Part shown: piece after piece, positions 14,540 to 23,385 of the stretch
How the letters are laid out: the number at the start of each line of letters is the position of its first letter
How positions within the stretch are numbered: position 1 is the stretch's first letter
Source: Microcoleaceae cyanobacterium UBA11344
GTDB lineage: Bacteria; Cyanobacteriota; Cyanobacteriia; Cyanobacteriales; Microcoleaceae
Direction: 5' to 3'
DNA: 24,228 nucleotides
Assembly (NCBI GenBank): GCA_003483675.1
Contig: DMYK01000106.1
Location: 1-24,228 of the forward strand
Made by a program: the position numbers and the translations under genes
Notes under the pieces: model-generated
Told to the model about the DNA's origin: nothing
The model's input: only the letters and a program-made list of their open reading frames with translations
Databases searched by the model: none

Positions 14540-17500
14540 ATAAAGAAACTCTGCTAAACATCCTGAAGACACATACAAACAATAATCGCTTGGATTTAGC
14601 CCTCGATACCTTGGAATCGTCGCCCATTACTCAACAACTTAAGGTTTTTCTAGCGGGTGAATCTTTGATTCTTGACTCAGTTACCGAGCCACAAGAAGAT
14701 GGTTCTGCTATATCGGTGAGCGGAACAAGCGGTAATGGTTTGTTCAAAGGGGTAAAACTCACAGCGCGGTTTATCGCTGGCGATCCCGTCCATCTTATCC
14801 TTACTACACAAGCTCAAGAAAATTGGAGACTTAATAATAGCTTTTCCACTCTACAATACACCCTAGCAGATGCGCTATTTTTCGATAGTGCCATATTACA
14901 ATTATCATCCCAAATAGTAGCTCCAATAAACCAAGGTCTATGGTTCAATGGTCGGCTGAACTTATCTAGTAGCCTTGGATTGTATTTATTTCTGATTGGC
15001 AATAGCGATTTAGTTTTTTCAGGTCAAATTACTACAGTACAAGATGGTATTCCTATCATGCAGTTAAGTACGGTAGTGCGTGACGGAACTAATCTAGCAT
15101 TTTTCTCTCTAGGTTCAATATCCCTTCGACTGATTGCTCAAGCGATACCTTCACCACGCAAGAGTAAAATTCCACAACCTAGATTGTACCTTGAGCTTGT
15201 CAGTAGTGTTCAATTTATATCTCAGGGACAACTTCGTTCGCTTCCTTTGATCGCCCATATTTACAATCCTGAAACTTCAATTCGGCTTGATGCAGATTTA
15301 ACCCAAGGTATAGATGCGGCACTGGATGAAATTAAAGCCTTAATTAACTCTGTAAGCATCAATAATATTTCCTTTGGTGATTTTAAACTAGAGAACGTTA
15401 TCAAGCTAACACAGTTGACAATCTATGTGAATCCTAGTACGTCAACCAAGGTAGCTCATATGGCATTATGCCTTAAGTCTGCTCAATCATGGACATTACT
15501 AACCGCTCAGTCTGGACAACCATTGGTAACTCTGGAGGAAATTTCCGTCAAAGTAGGTTTACAAGCCCCTTTTAGTGCCAGCAATTTGTCGGCCTACTTA
15601 GAAGGGCAGATCAAAATCGGTAACGGTCTCTTAATTCTATCTGTGGCAGCATCAGCTAAGGATGCTACTCTACGGGGTTATTTAGATAACCGTTCGCCGA
15701 TTTTTCTCAATGACTTAATGCAGCATTTTGTAAATCAGAGTGATACTTATACCCCCTCCTTACGAATTAATAAGTTTGATATTCTGGTTCAGCCAAGCCA
15801 TCACTATGAGCTAAGTGCCAGCGTATATGATTTGTGGTCAATTACTTTACACGATCAAAAGACACTGAGTTTAGATGAGGTTGAGTTACATCTTAGCTAT
15901 ACCACTGATAATCACCAGACTGATGCTAGGATTAGTTGTTTGTTAGGGCTGGGAGGAGCAGAACTCTCCATGATAGCCACCTATAGTAATGTCGAAGGAT
16001 GGGATGTAAAAGGTGGTTTAGTAGAGGGGCAATCGATTGAGTTGGACAATATATTAGCTGACTTAGAATACGGATTTGGTATTAATCTACCAGATTTCCT
16101 TTATGGAATGCGGCTCAATACTTTCTCCGTCCATTTCAACACAAGCCAAAAAAACTTTGACTTTATGATTGGAGGCGGATTATTAATTGAAGACGAATGG
16201 TTAGAGATTGCCATTACACTTCATGTTCAGAAAGTTACTGATAGACAGGAATCCCAACATTACGAATTCGGAATTTCTGGTTTTGTAGCGATTACAGAGT
16301 TTCAATTTAGTCTCGTCTTTTTACACAACAGTACCAGTAATTATTTTTTGGCAACCTATAACCATATCCAAGATATATATTCTAAAGACCTACGCCCCTT
16401 AATTGCTAGTATCTCTACAACTGTTGCTCAATATATCCCAGAAGAACTGGAAATCGAGATTAAAAACGCCATCTTTGGCTACATGGAATCAAGATTTCTC
16501 TTCGGCTTAAATATTGGTACTCAGATCAATCTCTCTAACCTTCCCCTAATGGGCCAAGAGTTTCCGAAAGATCAAACCATCGGAGTCGATGACTTACAAT
16601 TCCTAATCGCCAATAAAGATTTTACCTCTTTAGAAATCACCGCCTTTAACAACCTGATCGAACAAGGCACCAAAATACCAACCAAAGACAGTAACAACCC
16701 AACAGCTTGCGCCCTCCCCAAAGGTTTAAATGTAGTCGCAAAAATGCGATTTGGCGACACAACCAACACCCTCGCCTTGCCAATTTCTTCATCTATTCCT
16801 CAAACCCCTTCCCAGCCAACTCTTCCTCCTTCTACTACTACTACCTCCACCTCGGACAACGCCACTTGGTTCAAAATCCAAAAAACCTTCGGCCCAGTTC
16901 ATTTTGAAAGAGTAGGAGTACAATACAAAGACGCAGCGATTGGCTTCTTATTAGATGCGAGTCTTAGCCTCGCTGGACTTTCCCTCTCCCTCGACGGACT
17001 TTCGGTTAACTCCCCCCTCAGCAAATTTGACCCCCATTTTGACCTCAAAGGCATCGGCATTGATTACAAAGGCGGAGAAAGCTTAGAAATCGGCGGCGCA
17101 TTCCTCAGAACTACCCGAAACGGCATAGAACAATACGACGGTGCCGCCATCATCAAATTTAACGTCAAAGGGAAAGCCCTCACCCTTTCTGCCATTGGTT
17201 CCTATGCTTATTTTGAAGGACACCCCTCCCTCTTTATCTACGCCCTCCTCAACTATCCCCTGGGTGGCCCCTCCTTCTTCTTCGTCACCGGACTCGCAGC
17301 AGGGTTTGGCTATAACCGCGCCCTCAAAGTCCCCACCATTGAACAAGTTGCCACCTTCCCCCTCGTCGCCGAAGCCGTTAACCCTCCTCCCAGTGGTTCT
17401 AACTTAGACCAAGCCACACGACTGACAGAAGAATTGACAAAACTCCAAAACTATATCCCCCCCGAAACAGGGCAAATTTTCCTCGCCATCGGCGTTAAAT

Positions 17501-18987
17501 TCACTTCCTTTAAACTGATTGATGCCTTCGTTCTGCTAACCATCGCCTTTGGTCATCGTTTTGAACTCAATATCCTTGGTTTAGCCACCCTCATCGCCCC
17601 CCCAGATGTAGGCGCTGGCGTACCCCCCGTTGCCCAAGCACAATTAGCACTCAAAGCCAGTTTTCTCCCCGCCGAAGGTTTCCTGGGCATTATCGCCCAA
17701 CTCACCCCGAACTCCTATATTTTCTCCCAAGCCTGTCACCTCACCGGAGGCTTCGCCTTTTATAGCTGGTTTGCCCCCAGCGAACATGAAGGAGATTTCG
17801 TCCTCACCCTTGGCGGCTACCATCCCCTGTTTAAAGTCCCTGACTATTACCCTAAAGTTCCTCGCCTTAGCCTCAACTGGCAAGTCAGCCCTGAACTTTA
17901 CATCAAAGCCGATGCCTACTTCGCCCTTACCGCCTCCGCGTTGATGGTAGGAGGAAACCTGCAAGCTACCTGGAACAGTGGCTCCCTCAGAGCTTGGTTT
18001 AACGCTAAAGCCGACTTTATCATCGCCTGGAAACCTTATTACTACGATATTTCTATTTATGTTGATATGGGGGTTTCCTATACCTATCACGTCTTTGGAA
18101 CGCATCATATTACTGTTGAACTCGGGGCAAATTTACACATCTGGGGCCCGGAATTTACAGGTATTGCCCATATTCATCTTTGGATTATTTCCTTTGATGT
18201 GCGCTTTGGTAACAGTGCTGCCCAAGCACCTACCCCTATCGACTGGAAAACCTTCAAAAATTCCTTCCTCCCTGCTGATAGTGACATCTGTAGCATTGCT
18301 GTTAAAGAAGGTTTAGTCAGGAAAGTTAATCAAGATGATAAATTAGATTTAGGTATTATCAATCCCAAAGACTTCTGTTTAGTTACTAATTCAGTGATTC
18401 CTGCCAAAAAAGCTGTTTATCAACAATCAGAAAGCTCTCCCACTTTAGATATCGAAACCGATGGAGCTAATCTTGAATTCGGCATTGCTTCTATGGCAGT
18501 AACTTCTCAGGATTTAAACTCAAGATTGATTATTACTATAAACAGAGATGGAAAACCTCTTACATCACAACAATTCCAAGAAGAATTTACCTGTACTCCC
18601 ATATTGAAAAAAGTTCCCGTCGGACTTTGGGGTGAATCCTTAACACCCAACTTGAATGGCAATCAATTCGTTGAAAATACCCTGGCTGGTTTTGAAATTA
18701 AACCTAAAAAACAACCAGATTCGGGAGCGACTCACGCTATTGATCGCAGTCAGTTACAAGGTATCCCTGACTTGATTAATAACGCCTACCAATGGGAAAC
18801 TATTAAAACTTTTTATGAGGAGAAAGACCAAAAGAAAACTATCCAGAATACCATCTTAGATAACTCAGTCAAAAAAGCTAGAGAGGCTTTATTGAAAGCA
18901 CTGAATTTAGACATTGAGACAATTGATATTAGTGAAAACATTGCTAATGAATTTTTAGTTTTACCCAAAGTTGGCTCTTTAGTTTAG
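14536..18987 (+). CDS. Giant DUF6603-like protein (1483 aa)
   Basis: The start codon overlaps the upstream MBL gene. Residues about 1-745 are many short amphipathic beta-strands with no strong motif. A low-complexity Pro/Ser/Thr linker follows (about 749-775, SIPQTPSQPTLPPSTTTTST). Residues about 776-1230 match what I know of DUF6603: FERVGVQYKD, LDASLSLAGLSLSLDGL, FDLKGIGIDYKGG, IKFNVKGKALTLSAIGSYA, FFFVTGLAAGFGYNR, and later repeated beta-hairpin segments. The repeated amphipathic strands suggest an elongated beta-solenoid or sheet. No signal peptide or enzyme motif is seen. DUF6603 has no assigned function. The linker and the DUF6603 region use many C-ending codons, unlike both flanks, which suggests a mosaic origin. 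A 21-nt gap leads to the next gene. Confidence 0.8.
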   Translation: MNKETLLNILKTHTNNNRLDLALDTLESSPITQQLKVFLAGESLILDSVTEPQEDGSAISVSGTSGNGLFKGVKLTARFIAGDPVHLILTTQAQENWRLNNSFSTLQYTLADALFFDSAILQLSSQIVAPINQGLWFNGRLNLSSSLGLYLFLIGNSDLVFSGQITTVQDGIPIMQLSTVVRDGTNLAFFSLGSISLRLIAQAIPSPRKSKIPQPRLYLELVSSVQFISQGQLRSLPLIAHIYNPETSIRLDADLTQGIDAALDEIKALINSVSINNISFGDFKLENVIKLTQLTIYVNPSTSTKVAHMALCLKSAQSWTLLTAQSGQPLVTLEEISVKVGLQAPFSASNLSAYLEGQIKIGNGLLILSVAASAKDATLRGYLDNRSPIFLNDLMQHFVNQSDTYTPSLRINKFDILVQPSHHYELSASVYDLWSITLHDQKTLSLDEVELHLSYTTDNHQTDARISCLLGLGGAELSMIATYSNVEGWDVKGGLVEGQSIELDNILADLEYGFGINLPDFLYGMRLNTFSVHFNTSQKNFDFMIGGGLLIEDEWLEIAITLHVQKVTDRQESQHYEFGISGFVAITEFQFSLVFLHNSTSNYFLATYNHIQDIYSKDLRPLIASISTTVAQYIPEELEIEIKNAIFGYMESRFLFGLNIGTQINLSNLPLMGQEFPKDQTIGVDDLQFLIANKDFTSLEITAFNNLIEQGTKIPTKDSNNPTACALPKGLNVVAKMRFGDTTNTLALPISSSIPQTPSQPTLPPSTTTTSTSDNATWFKIQKTFGPVHFERVGVQYKDAAIGFLLDASLSLAGLSLSLDGLSVNSPLSKFDPHFDLKGIGIDYKGGESLEIGGAFLRTTRNGIEQYDGAAIIKFNVKGKALTLSAIGSYAYFEGHPSLFIYALLNYPLGGPSFFFVTGLAAGFGYNRALKVPTIEQVATFPLVAEAVNPPPSGSNLDQATRLTEELTKLQNYIPPETGQIFLAIGVKFTSFKLIDAFVLLTIAFGHRFELNILGLATLIAPPDVGAGVPPVAQAQLALKASFLPAEGFLGIIAQLTPNSYIFSQACHLTGGFAFYSWFAPSEHEGDFVLTLGGYHPLFKVPDYYPKVPRLSLNWQVSPELYIKADAYFALTASALMVGGNLQATWNSGSLRAWFNAKADFIIAWKPYYYDISIYVDMGVSYTYHVFGTHHITVELGANLHIWGPEFTGIAHIHLWIISFDVRFGNSAAQAPTPIDWKTFKNSFLPADSDICSIAVKEGLVRKVNQDDKLDLGIINPKDFCLVTNSVIPAKKAVYQQSESSPTLDIETDGANLEFGIASMAVTSQDLNSRLIITINRDGKPLTSQQFQEEFTCTPILKKVPVGLWGESLTPNLNGNQFVENTLAGFEIKPKKQPDSGATHAIDRSQLQGIPDLINNAYQWETIKTFYEEKDQKKTIQNTILDNSVKKAREALLKALNLDIETIDISENIANEFLVLPKVGSLV

Positions 18988-19008
18988 TAATTATTAAACA
19001 GGAAAAAT

Positions 19009-21027
19009 ATGACAGACACAACTACAACCGAACCCACAATACTTGAATTTATTCAATACCATAAACCCGCCTTAAAAGATGGTGACTATGAGATTACCGT
19101 TCAACAGCAAATTAATGGCGAAAAAATTCAAGAAAGTAACGCCTTTGCTATTACCCGAACCTTTTCAGTATCAGGAGAACGCTTTGAACTAAAACCCACA
19201 GATATCCATGCTGTCTTCCCGCCAAATGGTAGCTTAGGCGAACATTCCAACGTTCTACCTCATATTATTCTTAATCGCAGTACCCTACCTTGGGAACGTC
19301 AAGCTGATGCCAATAATGATATAACTTGGTTAGCATTAGTGTTATTTGAGGAAGGAGAACAACCCGAACAAAAAATTATCACATTGCGAAAATTAAAGCA
19401 AATCCCTGATGAGATTAAGTTAGACAATCGAGACAAACTCAATACATTTTTGAACTCTGATAAGTCCAAAGTTGATAAAATTTGGTTACTTAACACAGAT
19501 TTCACAGAAACCGAGATATTAATTAAATCAGAAACAGAGCCAAATATATACTTTCCCAACTTTGATAAAGAAACAGGACAACATTGGGACGACAAATTAA
19601 CCGTCATTGATGTCAAAAAACAGTTATTAGATAAAATTTTACCCACCCAAGACGATTTAGAATACCTCGCTCATGTCCGCCGAGGAATAGATAGTGATGA
19701 ACTAGCAGTCATTATTGGCAACAGACTCCCCAAAAAAGGCAGTATTAATACCGTCCATATTGTTTCAGTAGAAGGGCGTTATAATGCTAACAGCTTCAAC
19801 TTTCAAGAAGCAAAAGATGATGATTATATTCGTTTAGTTAGCCTCAAAAGTTGGAGCTTTGCTTGTATCGATGAAAAACAAAGTTTTAAAGGATTACTGA
19901 CTCATATCAACCGAGAACCCAGTATCCTCAGATTACCCAAGACTAACAATCCTGAAGCTGAACAATATCTCTCAATGGGCTACATTCCCCTACCCCATTT
20001 TTTTAGACAGGGAAGCCAAACATTCTCCTGGTATCATAGCCCCTTAATTCCCGGACAAAACTCTACCGATACCATCACCTTACCCATCCGTGCTGCCGAT
20101 GAGCTAGTCTGCTACAATCCCAATAACGGTATATTCGATATTTCCTATGCAGCAGCTTGGGAACTAGGGCGTTTACTGGCATTACAAAGTCAAAGTTTCT
20201 CCATCAGTCTCTACAACTGGAAACGCAGTCATAGACAGTCTGTTAAATGTGTTGAAGCAGCCATTGACAGTCATTTACCCTTTCATAATATCTCCAATAT
20301 TGAACTCCCCAGTGAAATCTCATCTTGGTTTGAAAGCTTAAGTCTTCTCAAAGGTATTCCCTTTAATTACTTAGTCCCCGACGAACAGATGTTACCTGTA
20401 GAATCCATCCGTTTCTTCTGGGTCGATCCTTTATGGATAGAATGCTTATTAGATGGGGCATTTAGTATTGGGCGAGTCACCACATCAGAACACACTAATG
20501 ATAGTAACCACAAGAAAAATAAGACAAGTCCTGCTGTTAACCCTCACGAGATAGTAACTGGCTTTTTACTGCGATCTGATGTAGTGTCAGGTTGGCCTGG
20601 TTTACTCGTTGATGGTTACAGCAAAGTAGTTGATCGTGACGATTCTATTTCTGACAAAGATAAACTTGAATTGCTGCGTATGGATCGCCTTTCTACCAAT
20701 GTCTTGATTTGCTTATTTAAAGGAGAAGTAAAAACAGTTGATATTCACCAAAAACCAGAGACTTTGCATTTTGGCTTGGACACCAATGATGAGGGTAAAA
20801 CCTTTTACAAACAATTGAAAAAAAAAGAAGGTCAGCAAATTGAGAAAAAAGTTGATAATATTCCTTGGAAAGATCAAGAAAAAAGAATTATCAAGATCAA
20901 TGAACTCGCTAATCTCATTAAAGATCAAGTGGACAACAACAGCACATTTACCTCTGCCCAATTTGCTTTAGAGATGATTGAAGGCATAGAAAAGGTTAGA
21001 TTCACGGCAACCCCTGATGTCCAATGA
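19009..21027 (+). CDS. 672-aa protein, family not recognised, last gene of the cluster
   Basis: ATG 19009 follows the DUF6603-like gene by 21 nt, with AGGAAAA as ribosome site. No signal peptide or membrane segment. Regions that look conserved: FSVSGERFELKPTDIHAVFP and LPHIILNRSTLPWER (about 50-103); VSLKSWSFACIDEKQSF (about 283-299); MGYIPLPHFFRQGSQTFSWY (about 324-343); ADELVCYNP and FDISYAAAWELGRLLALQSQ (about 365-395). The last 100 residues are Lys/Glu-rich and helical. The middle segments resemble a compact beta-rich domain plus helical bundle; I cannot name a family. Its position at the end of the operon, with no terminator before it, supports a shared role with the other large proteins. 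Confidence 0.85.
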   Translation: MTDTTTTEPTILEFIQYHKPALKDGDYEITVQQQINGEKIQESNAFAITRTFSVSGERFELKPTDIHAVFPPNGSLGEHSNVLPHIILNRSTLPWERQADANNDITWLALVLFEEGEQPEQKIITLRKLKQIPDEIKLDNRDKLNTFLNSDKSKVDKIWLLNTDFTETEILIKSETEPNIYFPNFDKETGQHWDDKLTVIDVKKQLLDKILPTQDDLEYLAHVRRGIDSDELAVIIGNRLPKKGSINTVHIVSVEGRYNANSFNFQEAKDDDYIRLVSLKSWSFACIDEKQSFKGLLTHINREPSILRLPKTNNPEAEQYLSMGYIPLPHFFRQGSQTFSWYHSPLIPGQNSTDTITLPIRAADELVCYNPNNGIFDISYAAAWELGRLLALQSQSFSISLYNWKRSHRQSVKCVEAAIDSHLPFHNISNIELPSEISSWFESLSLLKGIPFNYLVPDEQMLPVESIRFFWVDPLWIECLLDGAFSIGRVTTSEHTNDSNHKKNKTSPAVNPHEIVTGFLLRSDVVSGWPGLLVDGYSKVVDRDDSISDKDKLELLRMDRLSTNVLICLFKGEVKTVDIHQKPETLHFGLDTNDEGKTFYKQLKKKEGQQIEKKVDNIPWKDQEKRIIKINELANLIKDQVDNNSTFTSAQFALEMIEGIEKVRFTATPDVQ

Positions 21028-21096
21028 GGATAACGAAACAGGCATTTTTTGGATAGGGACTCAACATGGGGTAAAGCCGAGAGGTAGAGTCAAGGG

Positions 21097-21137
21097 GGCG
21101 TTGCTGAATTAGGGTATGATTAAGTAAAAGGGCGATC
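21097..21137 (+). repeat. IS terminal inverted repeat, left
   Basis: 41 bp, identical in reverse complement to 21878-21918; begins GGCGTTGCTGAATTAGGG and ends GGGCGATC. The transposase stop codon (21136-21138) lies at its inner edge. Confidence 0.95.
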
Positions 21138-21846
21138 AAGGACGAAACCAATAATTTCTATTATTTGGATAAGGAGTTGGAACATCTCCAAATTTGAGGT
21201 AGTGAATTAGTAATCGAAGAGAATGTATTAGCATTTGTTCAGATTTAGAATAGCAGAGAGTTTTTCTTTTTAAACGAGCCTAATAATGTCTTAATCTGGT
21301 ATTTTCACCCTCAACTATAATCATATATGTTTGGCTAATAATCTGATCACGATCAGGAATGAAATTCGGATAAACTTTCCATCCATCTGTTACATAAAAA
21401 TGGCATTTCCATTTCCCAAATTCCATAATGGAGCAAAAGTTTTGCCACTATGGTCTCCTAAAACCCATCCTAAAATACCTGGTTTAAAGTGAGCTACTGC
21501 CGTCCATAGCCAAGTTTTTTTTTGAGCCGACAAATGTTTCTAATTCATCCAATTCTCCTACCTCTGGAATTATTTCTGGTTCATAACAATCAGGTAAAAG
21601 TTCCCCTAGTTTGACCCACTTAATAGTAGTATGATGTACATTTTTTACTCTTTCAATTCCGCGAAAACCCATCCCGTTGACATACATTTTCAGACCTTCA
21701 CGTTTCACGTCTTCAGAGTAACCTTTTCCCGGTTCATAACAGTCTATAAATTGTCTGCCACAGCTCACACAAATATAGTTCTGTTTCCCTTTTTTGTGTC
21801 CATTTTTATTGACATGAGTTGACTTACATTCAGGACATTCTATCAT
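21136..21846 (-). pseudogene. IS1-family transposase, frameshifted
   Basis: The N-terminus from ATG 21846 has the InsA-type zinc finger (CPECKSTHVNKNGHKKGKQN then CVSCGRQF) and a helix-turn-helix (RGIERVKNVHHTTIKWVK). The catalytic part begins ELDELETFVGSKK. The frame is lost at an A9 run (21515-21523); removing one A restores WLWTAVAHFKPGILGWVLG. A second shift lies near 21420, before CHFYVTDGWKVYP. A nonsense TAG at 21280-21282 replaces a Leu codon in the usual HYLARL motif. The frame then runs to TGA at 21136. Three lesions make it a pseudogene. Confidence 0.88.
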
Positions 21847-21877
21847 ATCTGATTCTCACTAATTGTTGTTTTTGGGC

Positions 21878-21918
21878 GATCGCCCTTTTACTTAATCATA
21901 CCCTAATTCAGCAACGCC
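21878..21918 (-). repeat. IS terminal inverted repeat, right
   Basis: 41-bp partner of 21097-21137. It begins GATCGCCC, overlapping a HIP1-like GGGCGATCGCCC palindrome, and ends CAGCAACGCC. The transposase start at 21846 lies 32 bp inside it. Confidence 0.95.
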
Positions 21919-22081
21919 AAAAATCTCAAACCGCGATCGCCCCTGATCTATCCCTGTGTTACCCCAAAAACTCAGTCACCACATCGGTAGTTTTTTCGTA
22001 ACACTCGCGATCGGTAAATCTGGCCGTTGGCATTCCCTCTCTGAGCAAAACACGATCGCGTCAATTAGAGCGCCCTAAACC
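21919..22081. other. HIP1-containing spacer right of the IS
   Basis: No intact gene. A minus-strand frame ending TARFTDRECYEKTTDVVTEF (stop near 21959) may be the tail of a gene downstream of the antitoxin remnant, but it is too short to identify. Confidence 0.3.
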
Positions 22082-22207
22082 TCAACATAGCCTCTTCCAA
22101 CAACAGGCGCAATCAACTTTCTTGCGTCCAGTTTTGGCGGCTAAAACCGACAGTTTCCGGTGCAACGGCACAGAGAGGTTAACGGTTGTGTGGGTGTTGT
22201 TTTTCAT
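22082..22207 (-). pseudogene. Remnant of a ribbon-helix-helix antitoxin
   Basis: From ATG 22207 the minus strand reads TTVNLSVPLHRKLSVLAA followed by KTGRKKVD. The alternating hydrophobic/polar beta strand, then two helices, is the pattern of short RHH (VapB/CopG-like) DNA-binding antitoxins. The frame then breaks; one shift later RLLLEEAMLRF continues the expected second helix. As it stands it stops after 41 residues at 22082. No toxin partner (PIN or RelE type) is recognisable downstream, so this is probably half of a lost toxin-antitoxin pair. Confidence 0.6.
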
Positions 22208-22281
22208 TGGTCGCTTTAAGGGAGCCAAAAAGGAGCGCGATCGTGTTATGGTTGTCTCGCCTCATGGTTGTCTGACTCATA

Positions 22282-22352
22282 ATAACTTCCGACACTTTCA
22301 TAACTTCCGACACTTTGATCACTTCCGACACTTTGATCACTTTCATCACTTC
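22282..22352. repeat. 18-bp tandem repeat, about 4 copies
   Basis: Units ATAACTTCCGACACTTT (22282), CATAACTTCCGACACTTT (22299), GATCACTTCCGACACTTT (22317) and a diverged copy from 22335. The unit length is a multiple of 3, so overlapping frames stay open on both strands (for example VIKVSEVIKVSEV on minus). These frames are side effects of the repeat and not called as genes. Confidence 0.85.
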
Positions 22353-22417
22353 CGCCCAAGGATCGCGATCGCGCCTGAACACAACGCGATGGGATGTGCC
22401 CAAGCTGCGCGATCGCG

Positions 22418-22561
22418 TTACGCTCCACCAAAGTCAATCTCTTTCTCTTCCTGATACGAGTATTTTTTTATATAAGGGATCTCGTTTTTCTGCGTATATT
22501 CCGCAAAAAACTCGGCAAAATACTTTAACTCATTGTATAAAACAATACTTGGGTCAGACAA
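22418..22561 (-). pseudogene. 3' remnant of an unrecognised gene
   Basis: The minus strand reads SIVLYNELKYFAEFFAEYTQ then KNEIPYIKKYSYQEEKEIDF and stops at TAA 22418-22420. Composition (Lys, Glu, Tyr, Ile) and codon pattern are protein-like. There is no ATG: an in-frame stop precedes it at 22565-22567, and only a TTG at 22561 could start it. It is most likely the C-terminus of a lost gene. Family unknown. Confidence 0.35.
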
Positions 22562-22567
22562 AAATCA

Positions 22568-23105
22568 CGACACCCAAATACCAGCACGCCGCTGTATTCC
22601 TACAGGCGATCGAGTGAGCTTTCGCCGAACTCCCAACGCGATACGCACAAGCTGCGCCAAGGTTAATAGCGCCGATGCAGTTCAATATAATTTTCAATAT
22701 AGCTGTGGCAGTCATGGCTCATCCACCGTTGTTTAGCCGATCGCCTATCCAGAATCCTTTGGCTCTTCCAGCAGGCCAGCTCGACGTGCTTGGTCGCAGA
22801 GCTCGTCCAAGATTAATATTTCGCATCAAAACTACATCTTTTCCCGTGAGTGTTCTCCACCGTCTTGCTGTTTACACGACCATTTATGAGGATTTTAAAA
22901 ACTCGGTTGATTAGACCAACTCCTGAATATATCTAGCTGTTAGTTATGAGTAATTGCCTGATAATTTGTGCCTGAAAAGTGAACAAATTTTAGTGAAAAT
23001 AAAAAAAAAAAACCAATGCTAAACACAGTCTTTGTTTAATTATTGCATGGCATTTGAAAGGTCGCCACCAACTGCAATATATCGTAAAATACCGGAGGGT
23101 TAAAA
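22568..23105. other. Decayed non-coding DNA
   Basis: No supportable gene. A HIP1-rich segment (22605-22675) resembles the one at 22353-22430: both contain CAACGCGAT and AAGCTGCGC and may be copies of a small repeat. A short minus-strand frame with LDELCDQARRAGLLEEPKD (about 22764-22822) could be another gene crumb but cannot be identified. A 13-A run lies near 23001-23013. Confidence 0.35.
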
Positions 23106-23110
23106 ATAGC

Positions 23111-23165
23111 GATTTAGGACTTACCCACAGACTCTATTTGTAGGGTGCAACTATCAGCACCTTAC
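23111..23165. repeat. Small imperfect palindrome
   Basis: GTAGGGTGC (23140-23148) and GCACCTTAC (23157-23165) pair with one mismatch around an 8-nt loop, preceded by GATTTAGGACTTACC. Similar short palindromes are scattered through cyanobacterial intergenic DNA. Low certainty. Confidence 0.35.
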
Positions 23166-23385
23166 TACTACAGATAGTGTAAAAATTGATTCCTGGCGTC
23201 CAGGACTGGATTTTGGGAGTTCTGGTTCTACTGTGTGGGAGTCGCGATCGCGCTGTACAAGAGATCGACCCGTGACCGAAGAGCGAGACACAAGCTTTAA
23301 GCCAACCCCCAATTCCCGAACCCAACCCATTTTTAAAGTTTTCCCACAGGCTATGATTGACGGTTGGGAGCTTTTCAAAATCCAA

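Larger units (their letters stand above)
21097..21918. mobile_element. IS1-family insertion sequence, 822 bp, inactive
   Basis: The ends are perfect 41-bp inverted repeats (21097-21137 and 21878-21918), starting GGCGTTGCTGAATTAGGG. One transposase gene fills the space on the minus strand. The flanks (..GTCAAGGG and AAAAATCTC..) show no target duplication; IS1 members normally make 8-9 bp. Perfect ends with a broken transposase mean it could still move if a related IS supplies transposase. It lies 69 bp after the last operon gene. Confidence 0.9.

Noticed and set aside
17083..18108. Long antisense and out-of-frame ORFs (87, 88, 154 and 112 aa) inside the DUF6603-like gene
   Set aside because: They appear only where codon third positions are C-rich; the plus-strand main frame explains the region.
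6350..21027. Contractile injection system or prophage
   Set aside because: Fibre-like sequence is present, but no sheath, tube, baseplate, AAA ATPase, capsid, terminase or integrase signature is seen.
22282..22352. Possible CRISPR array
   Set aside because: The units are directly tandem with no unique spacers of constant length between them.
22122..22454. 110-aa frame with His/Phe repeats (HFRHFDHF)
   Set aside because: It is produced by the 18-bp tandem repeat and HIP1 motifs; no ribosome site and it overlaps the antitoxin remnant.
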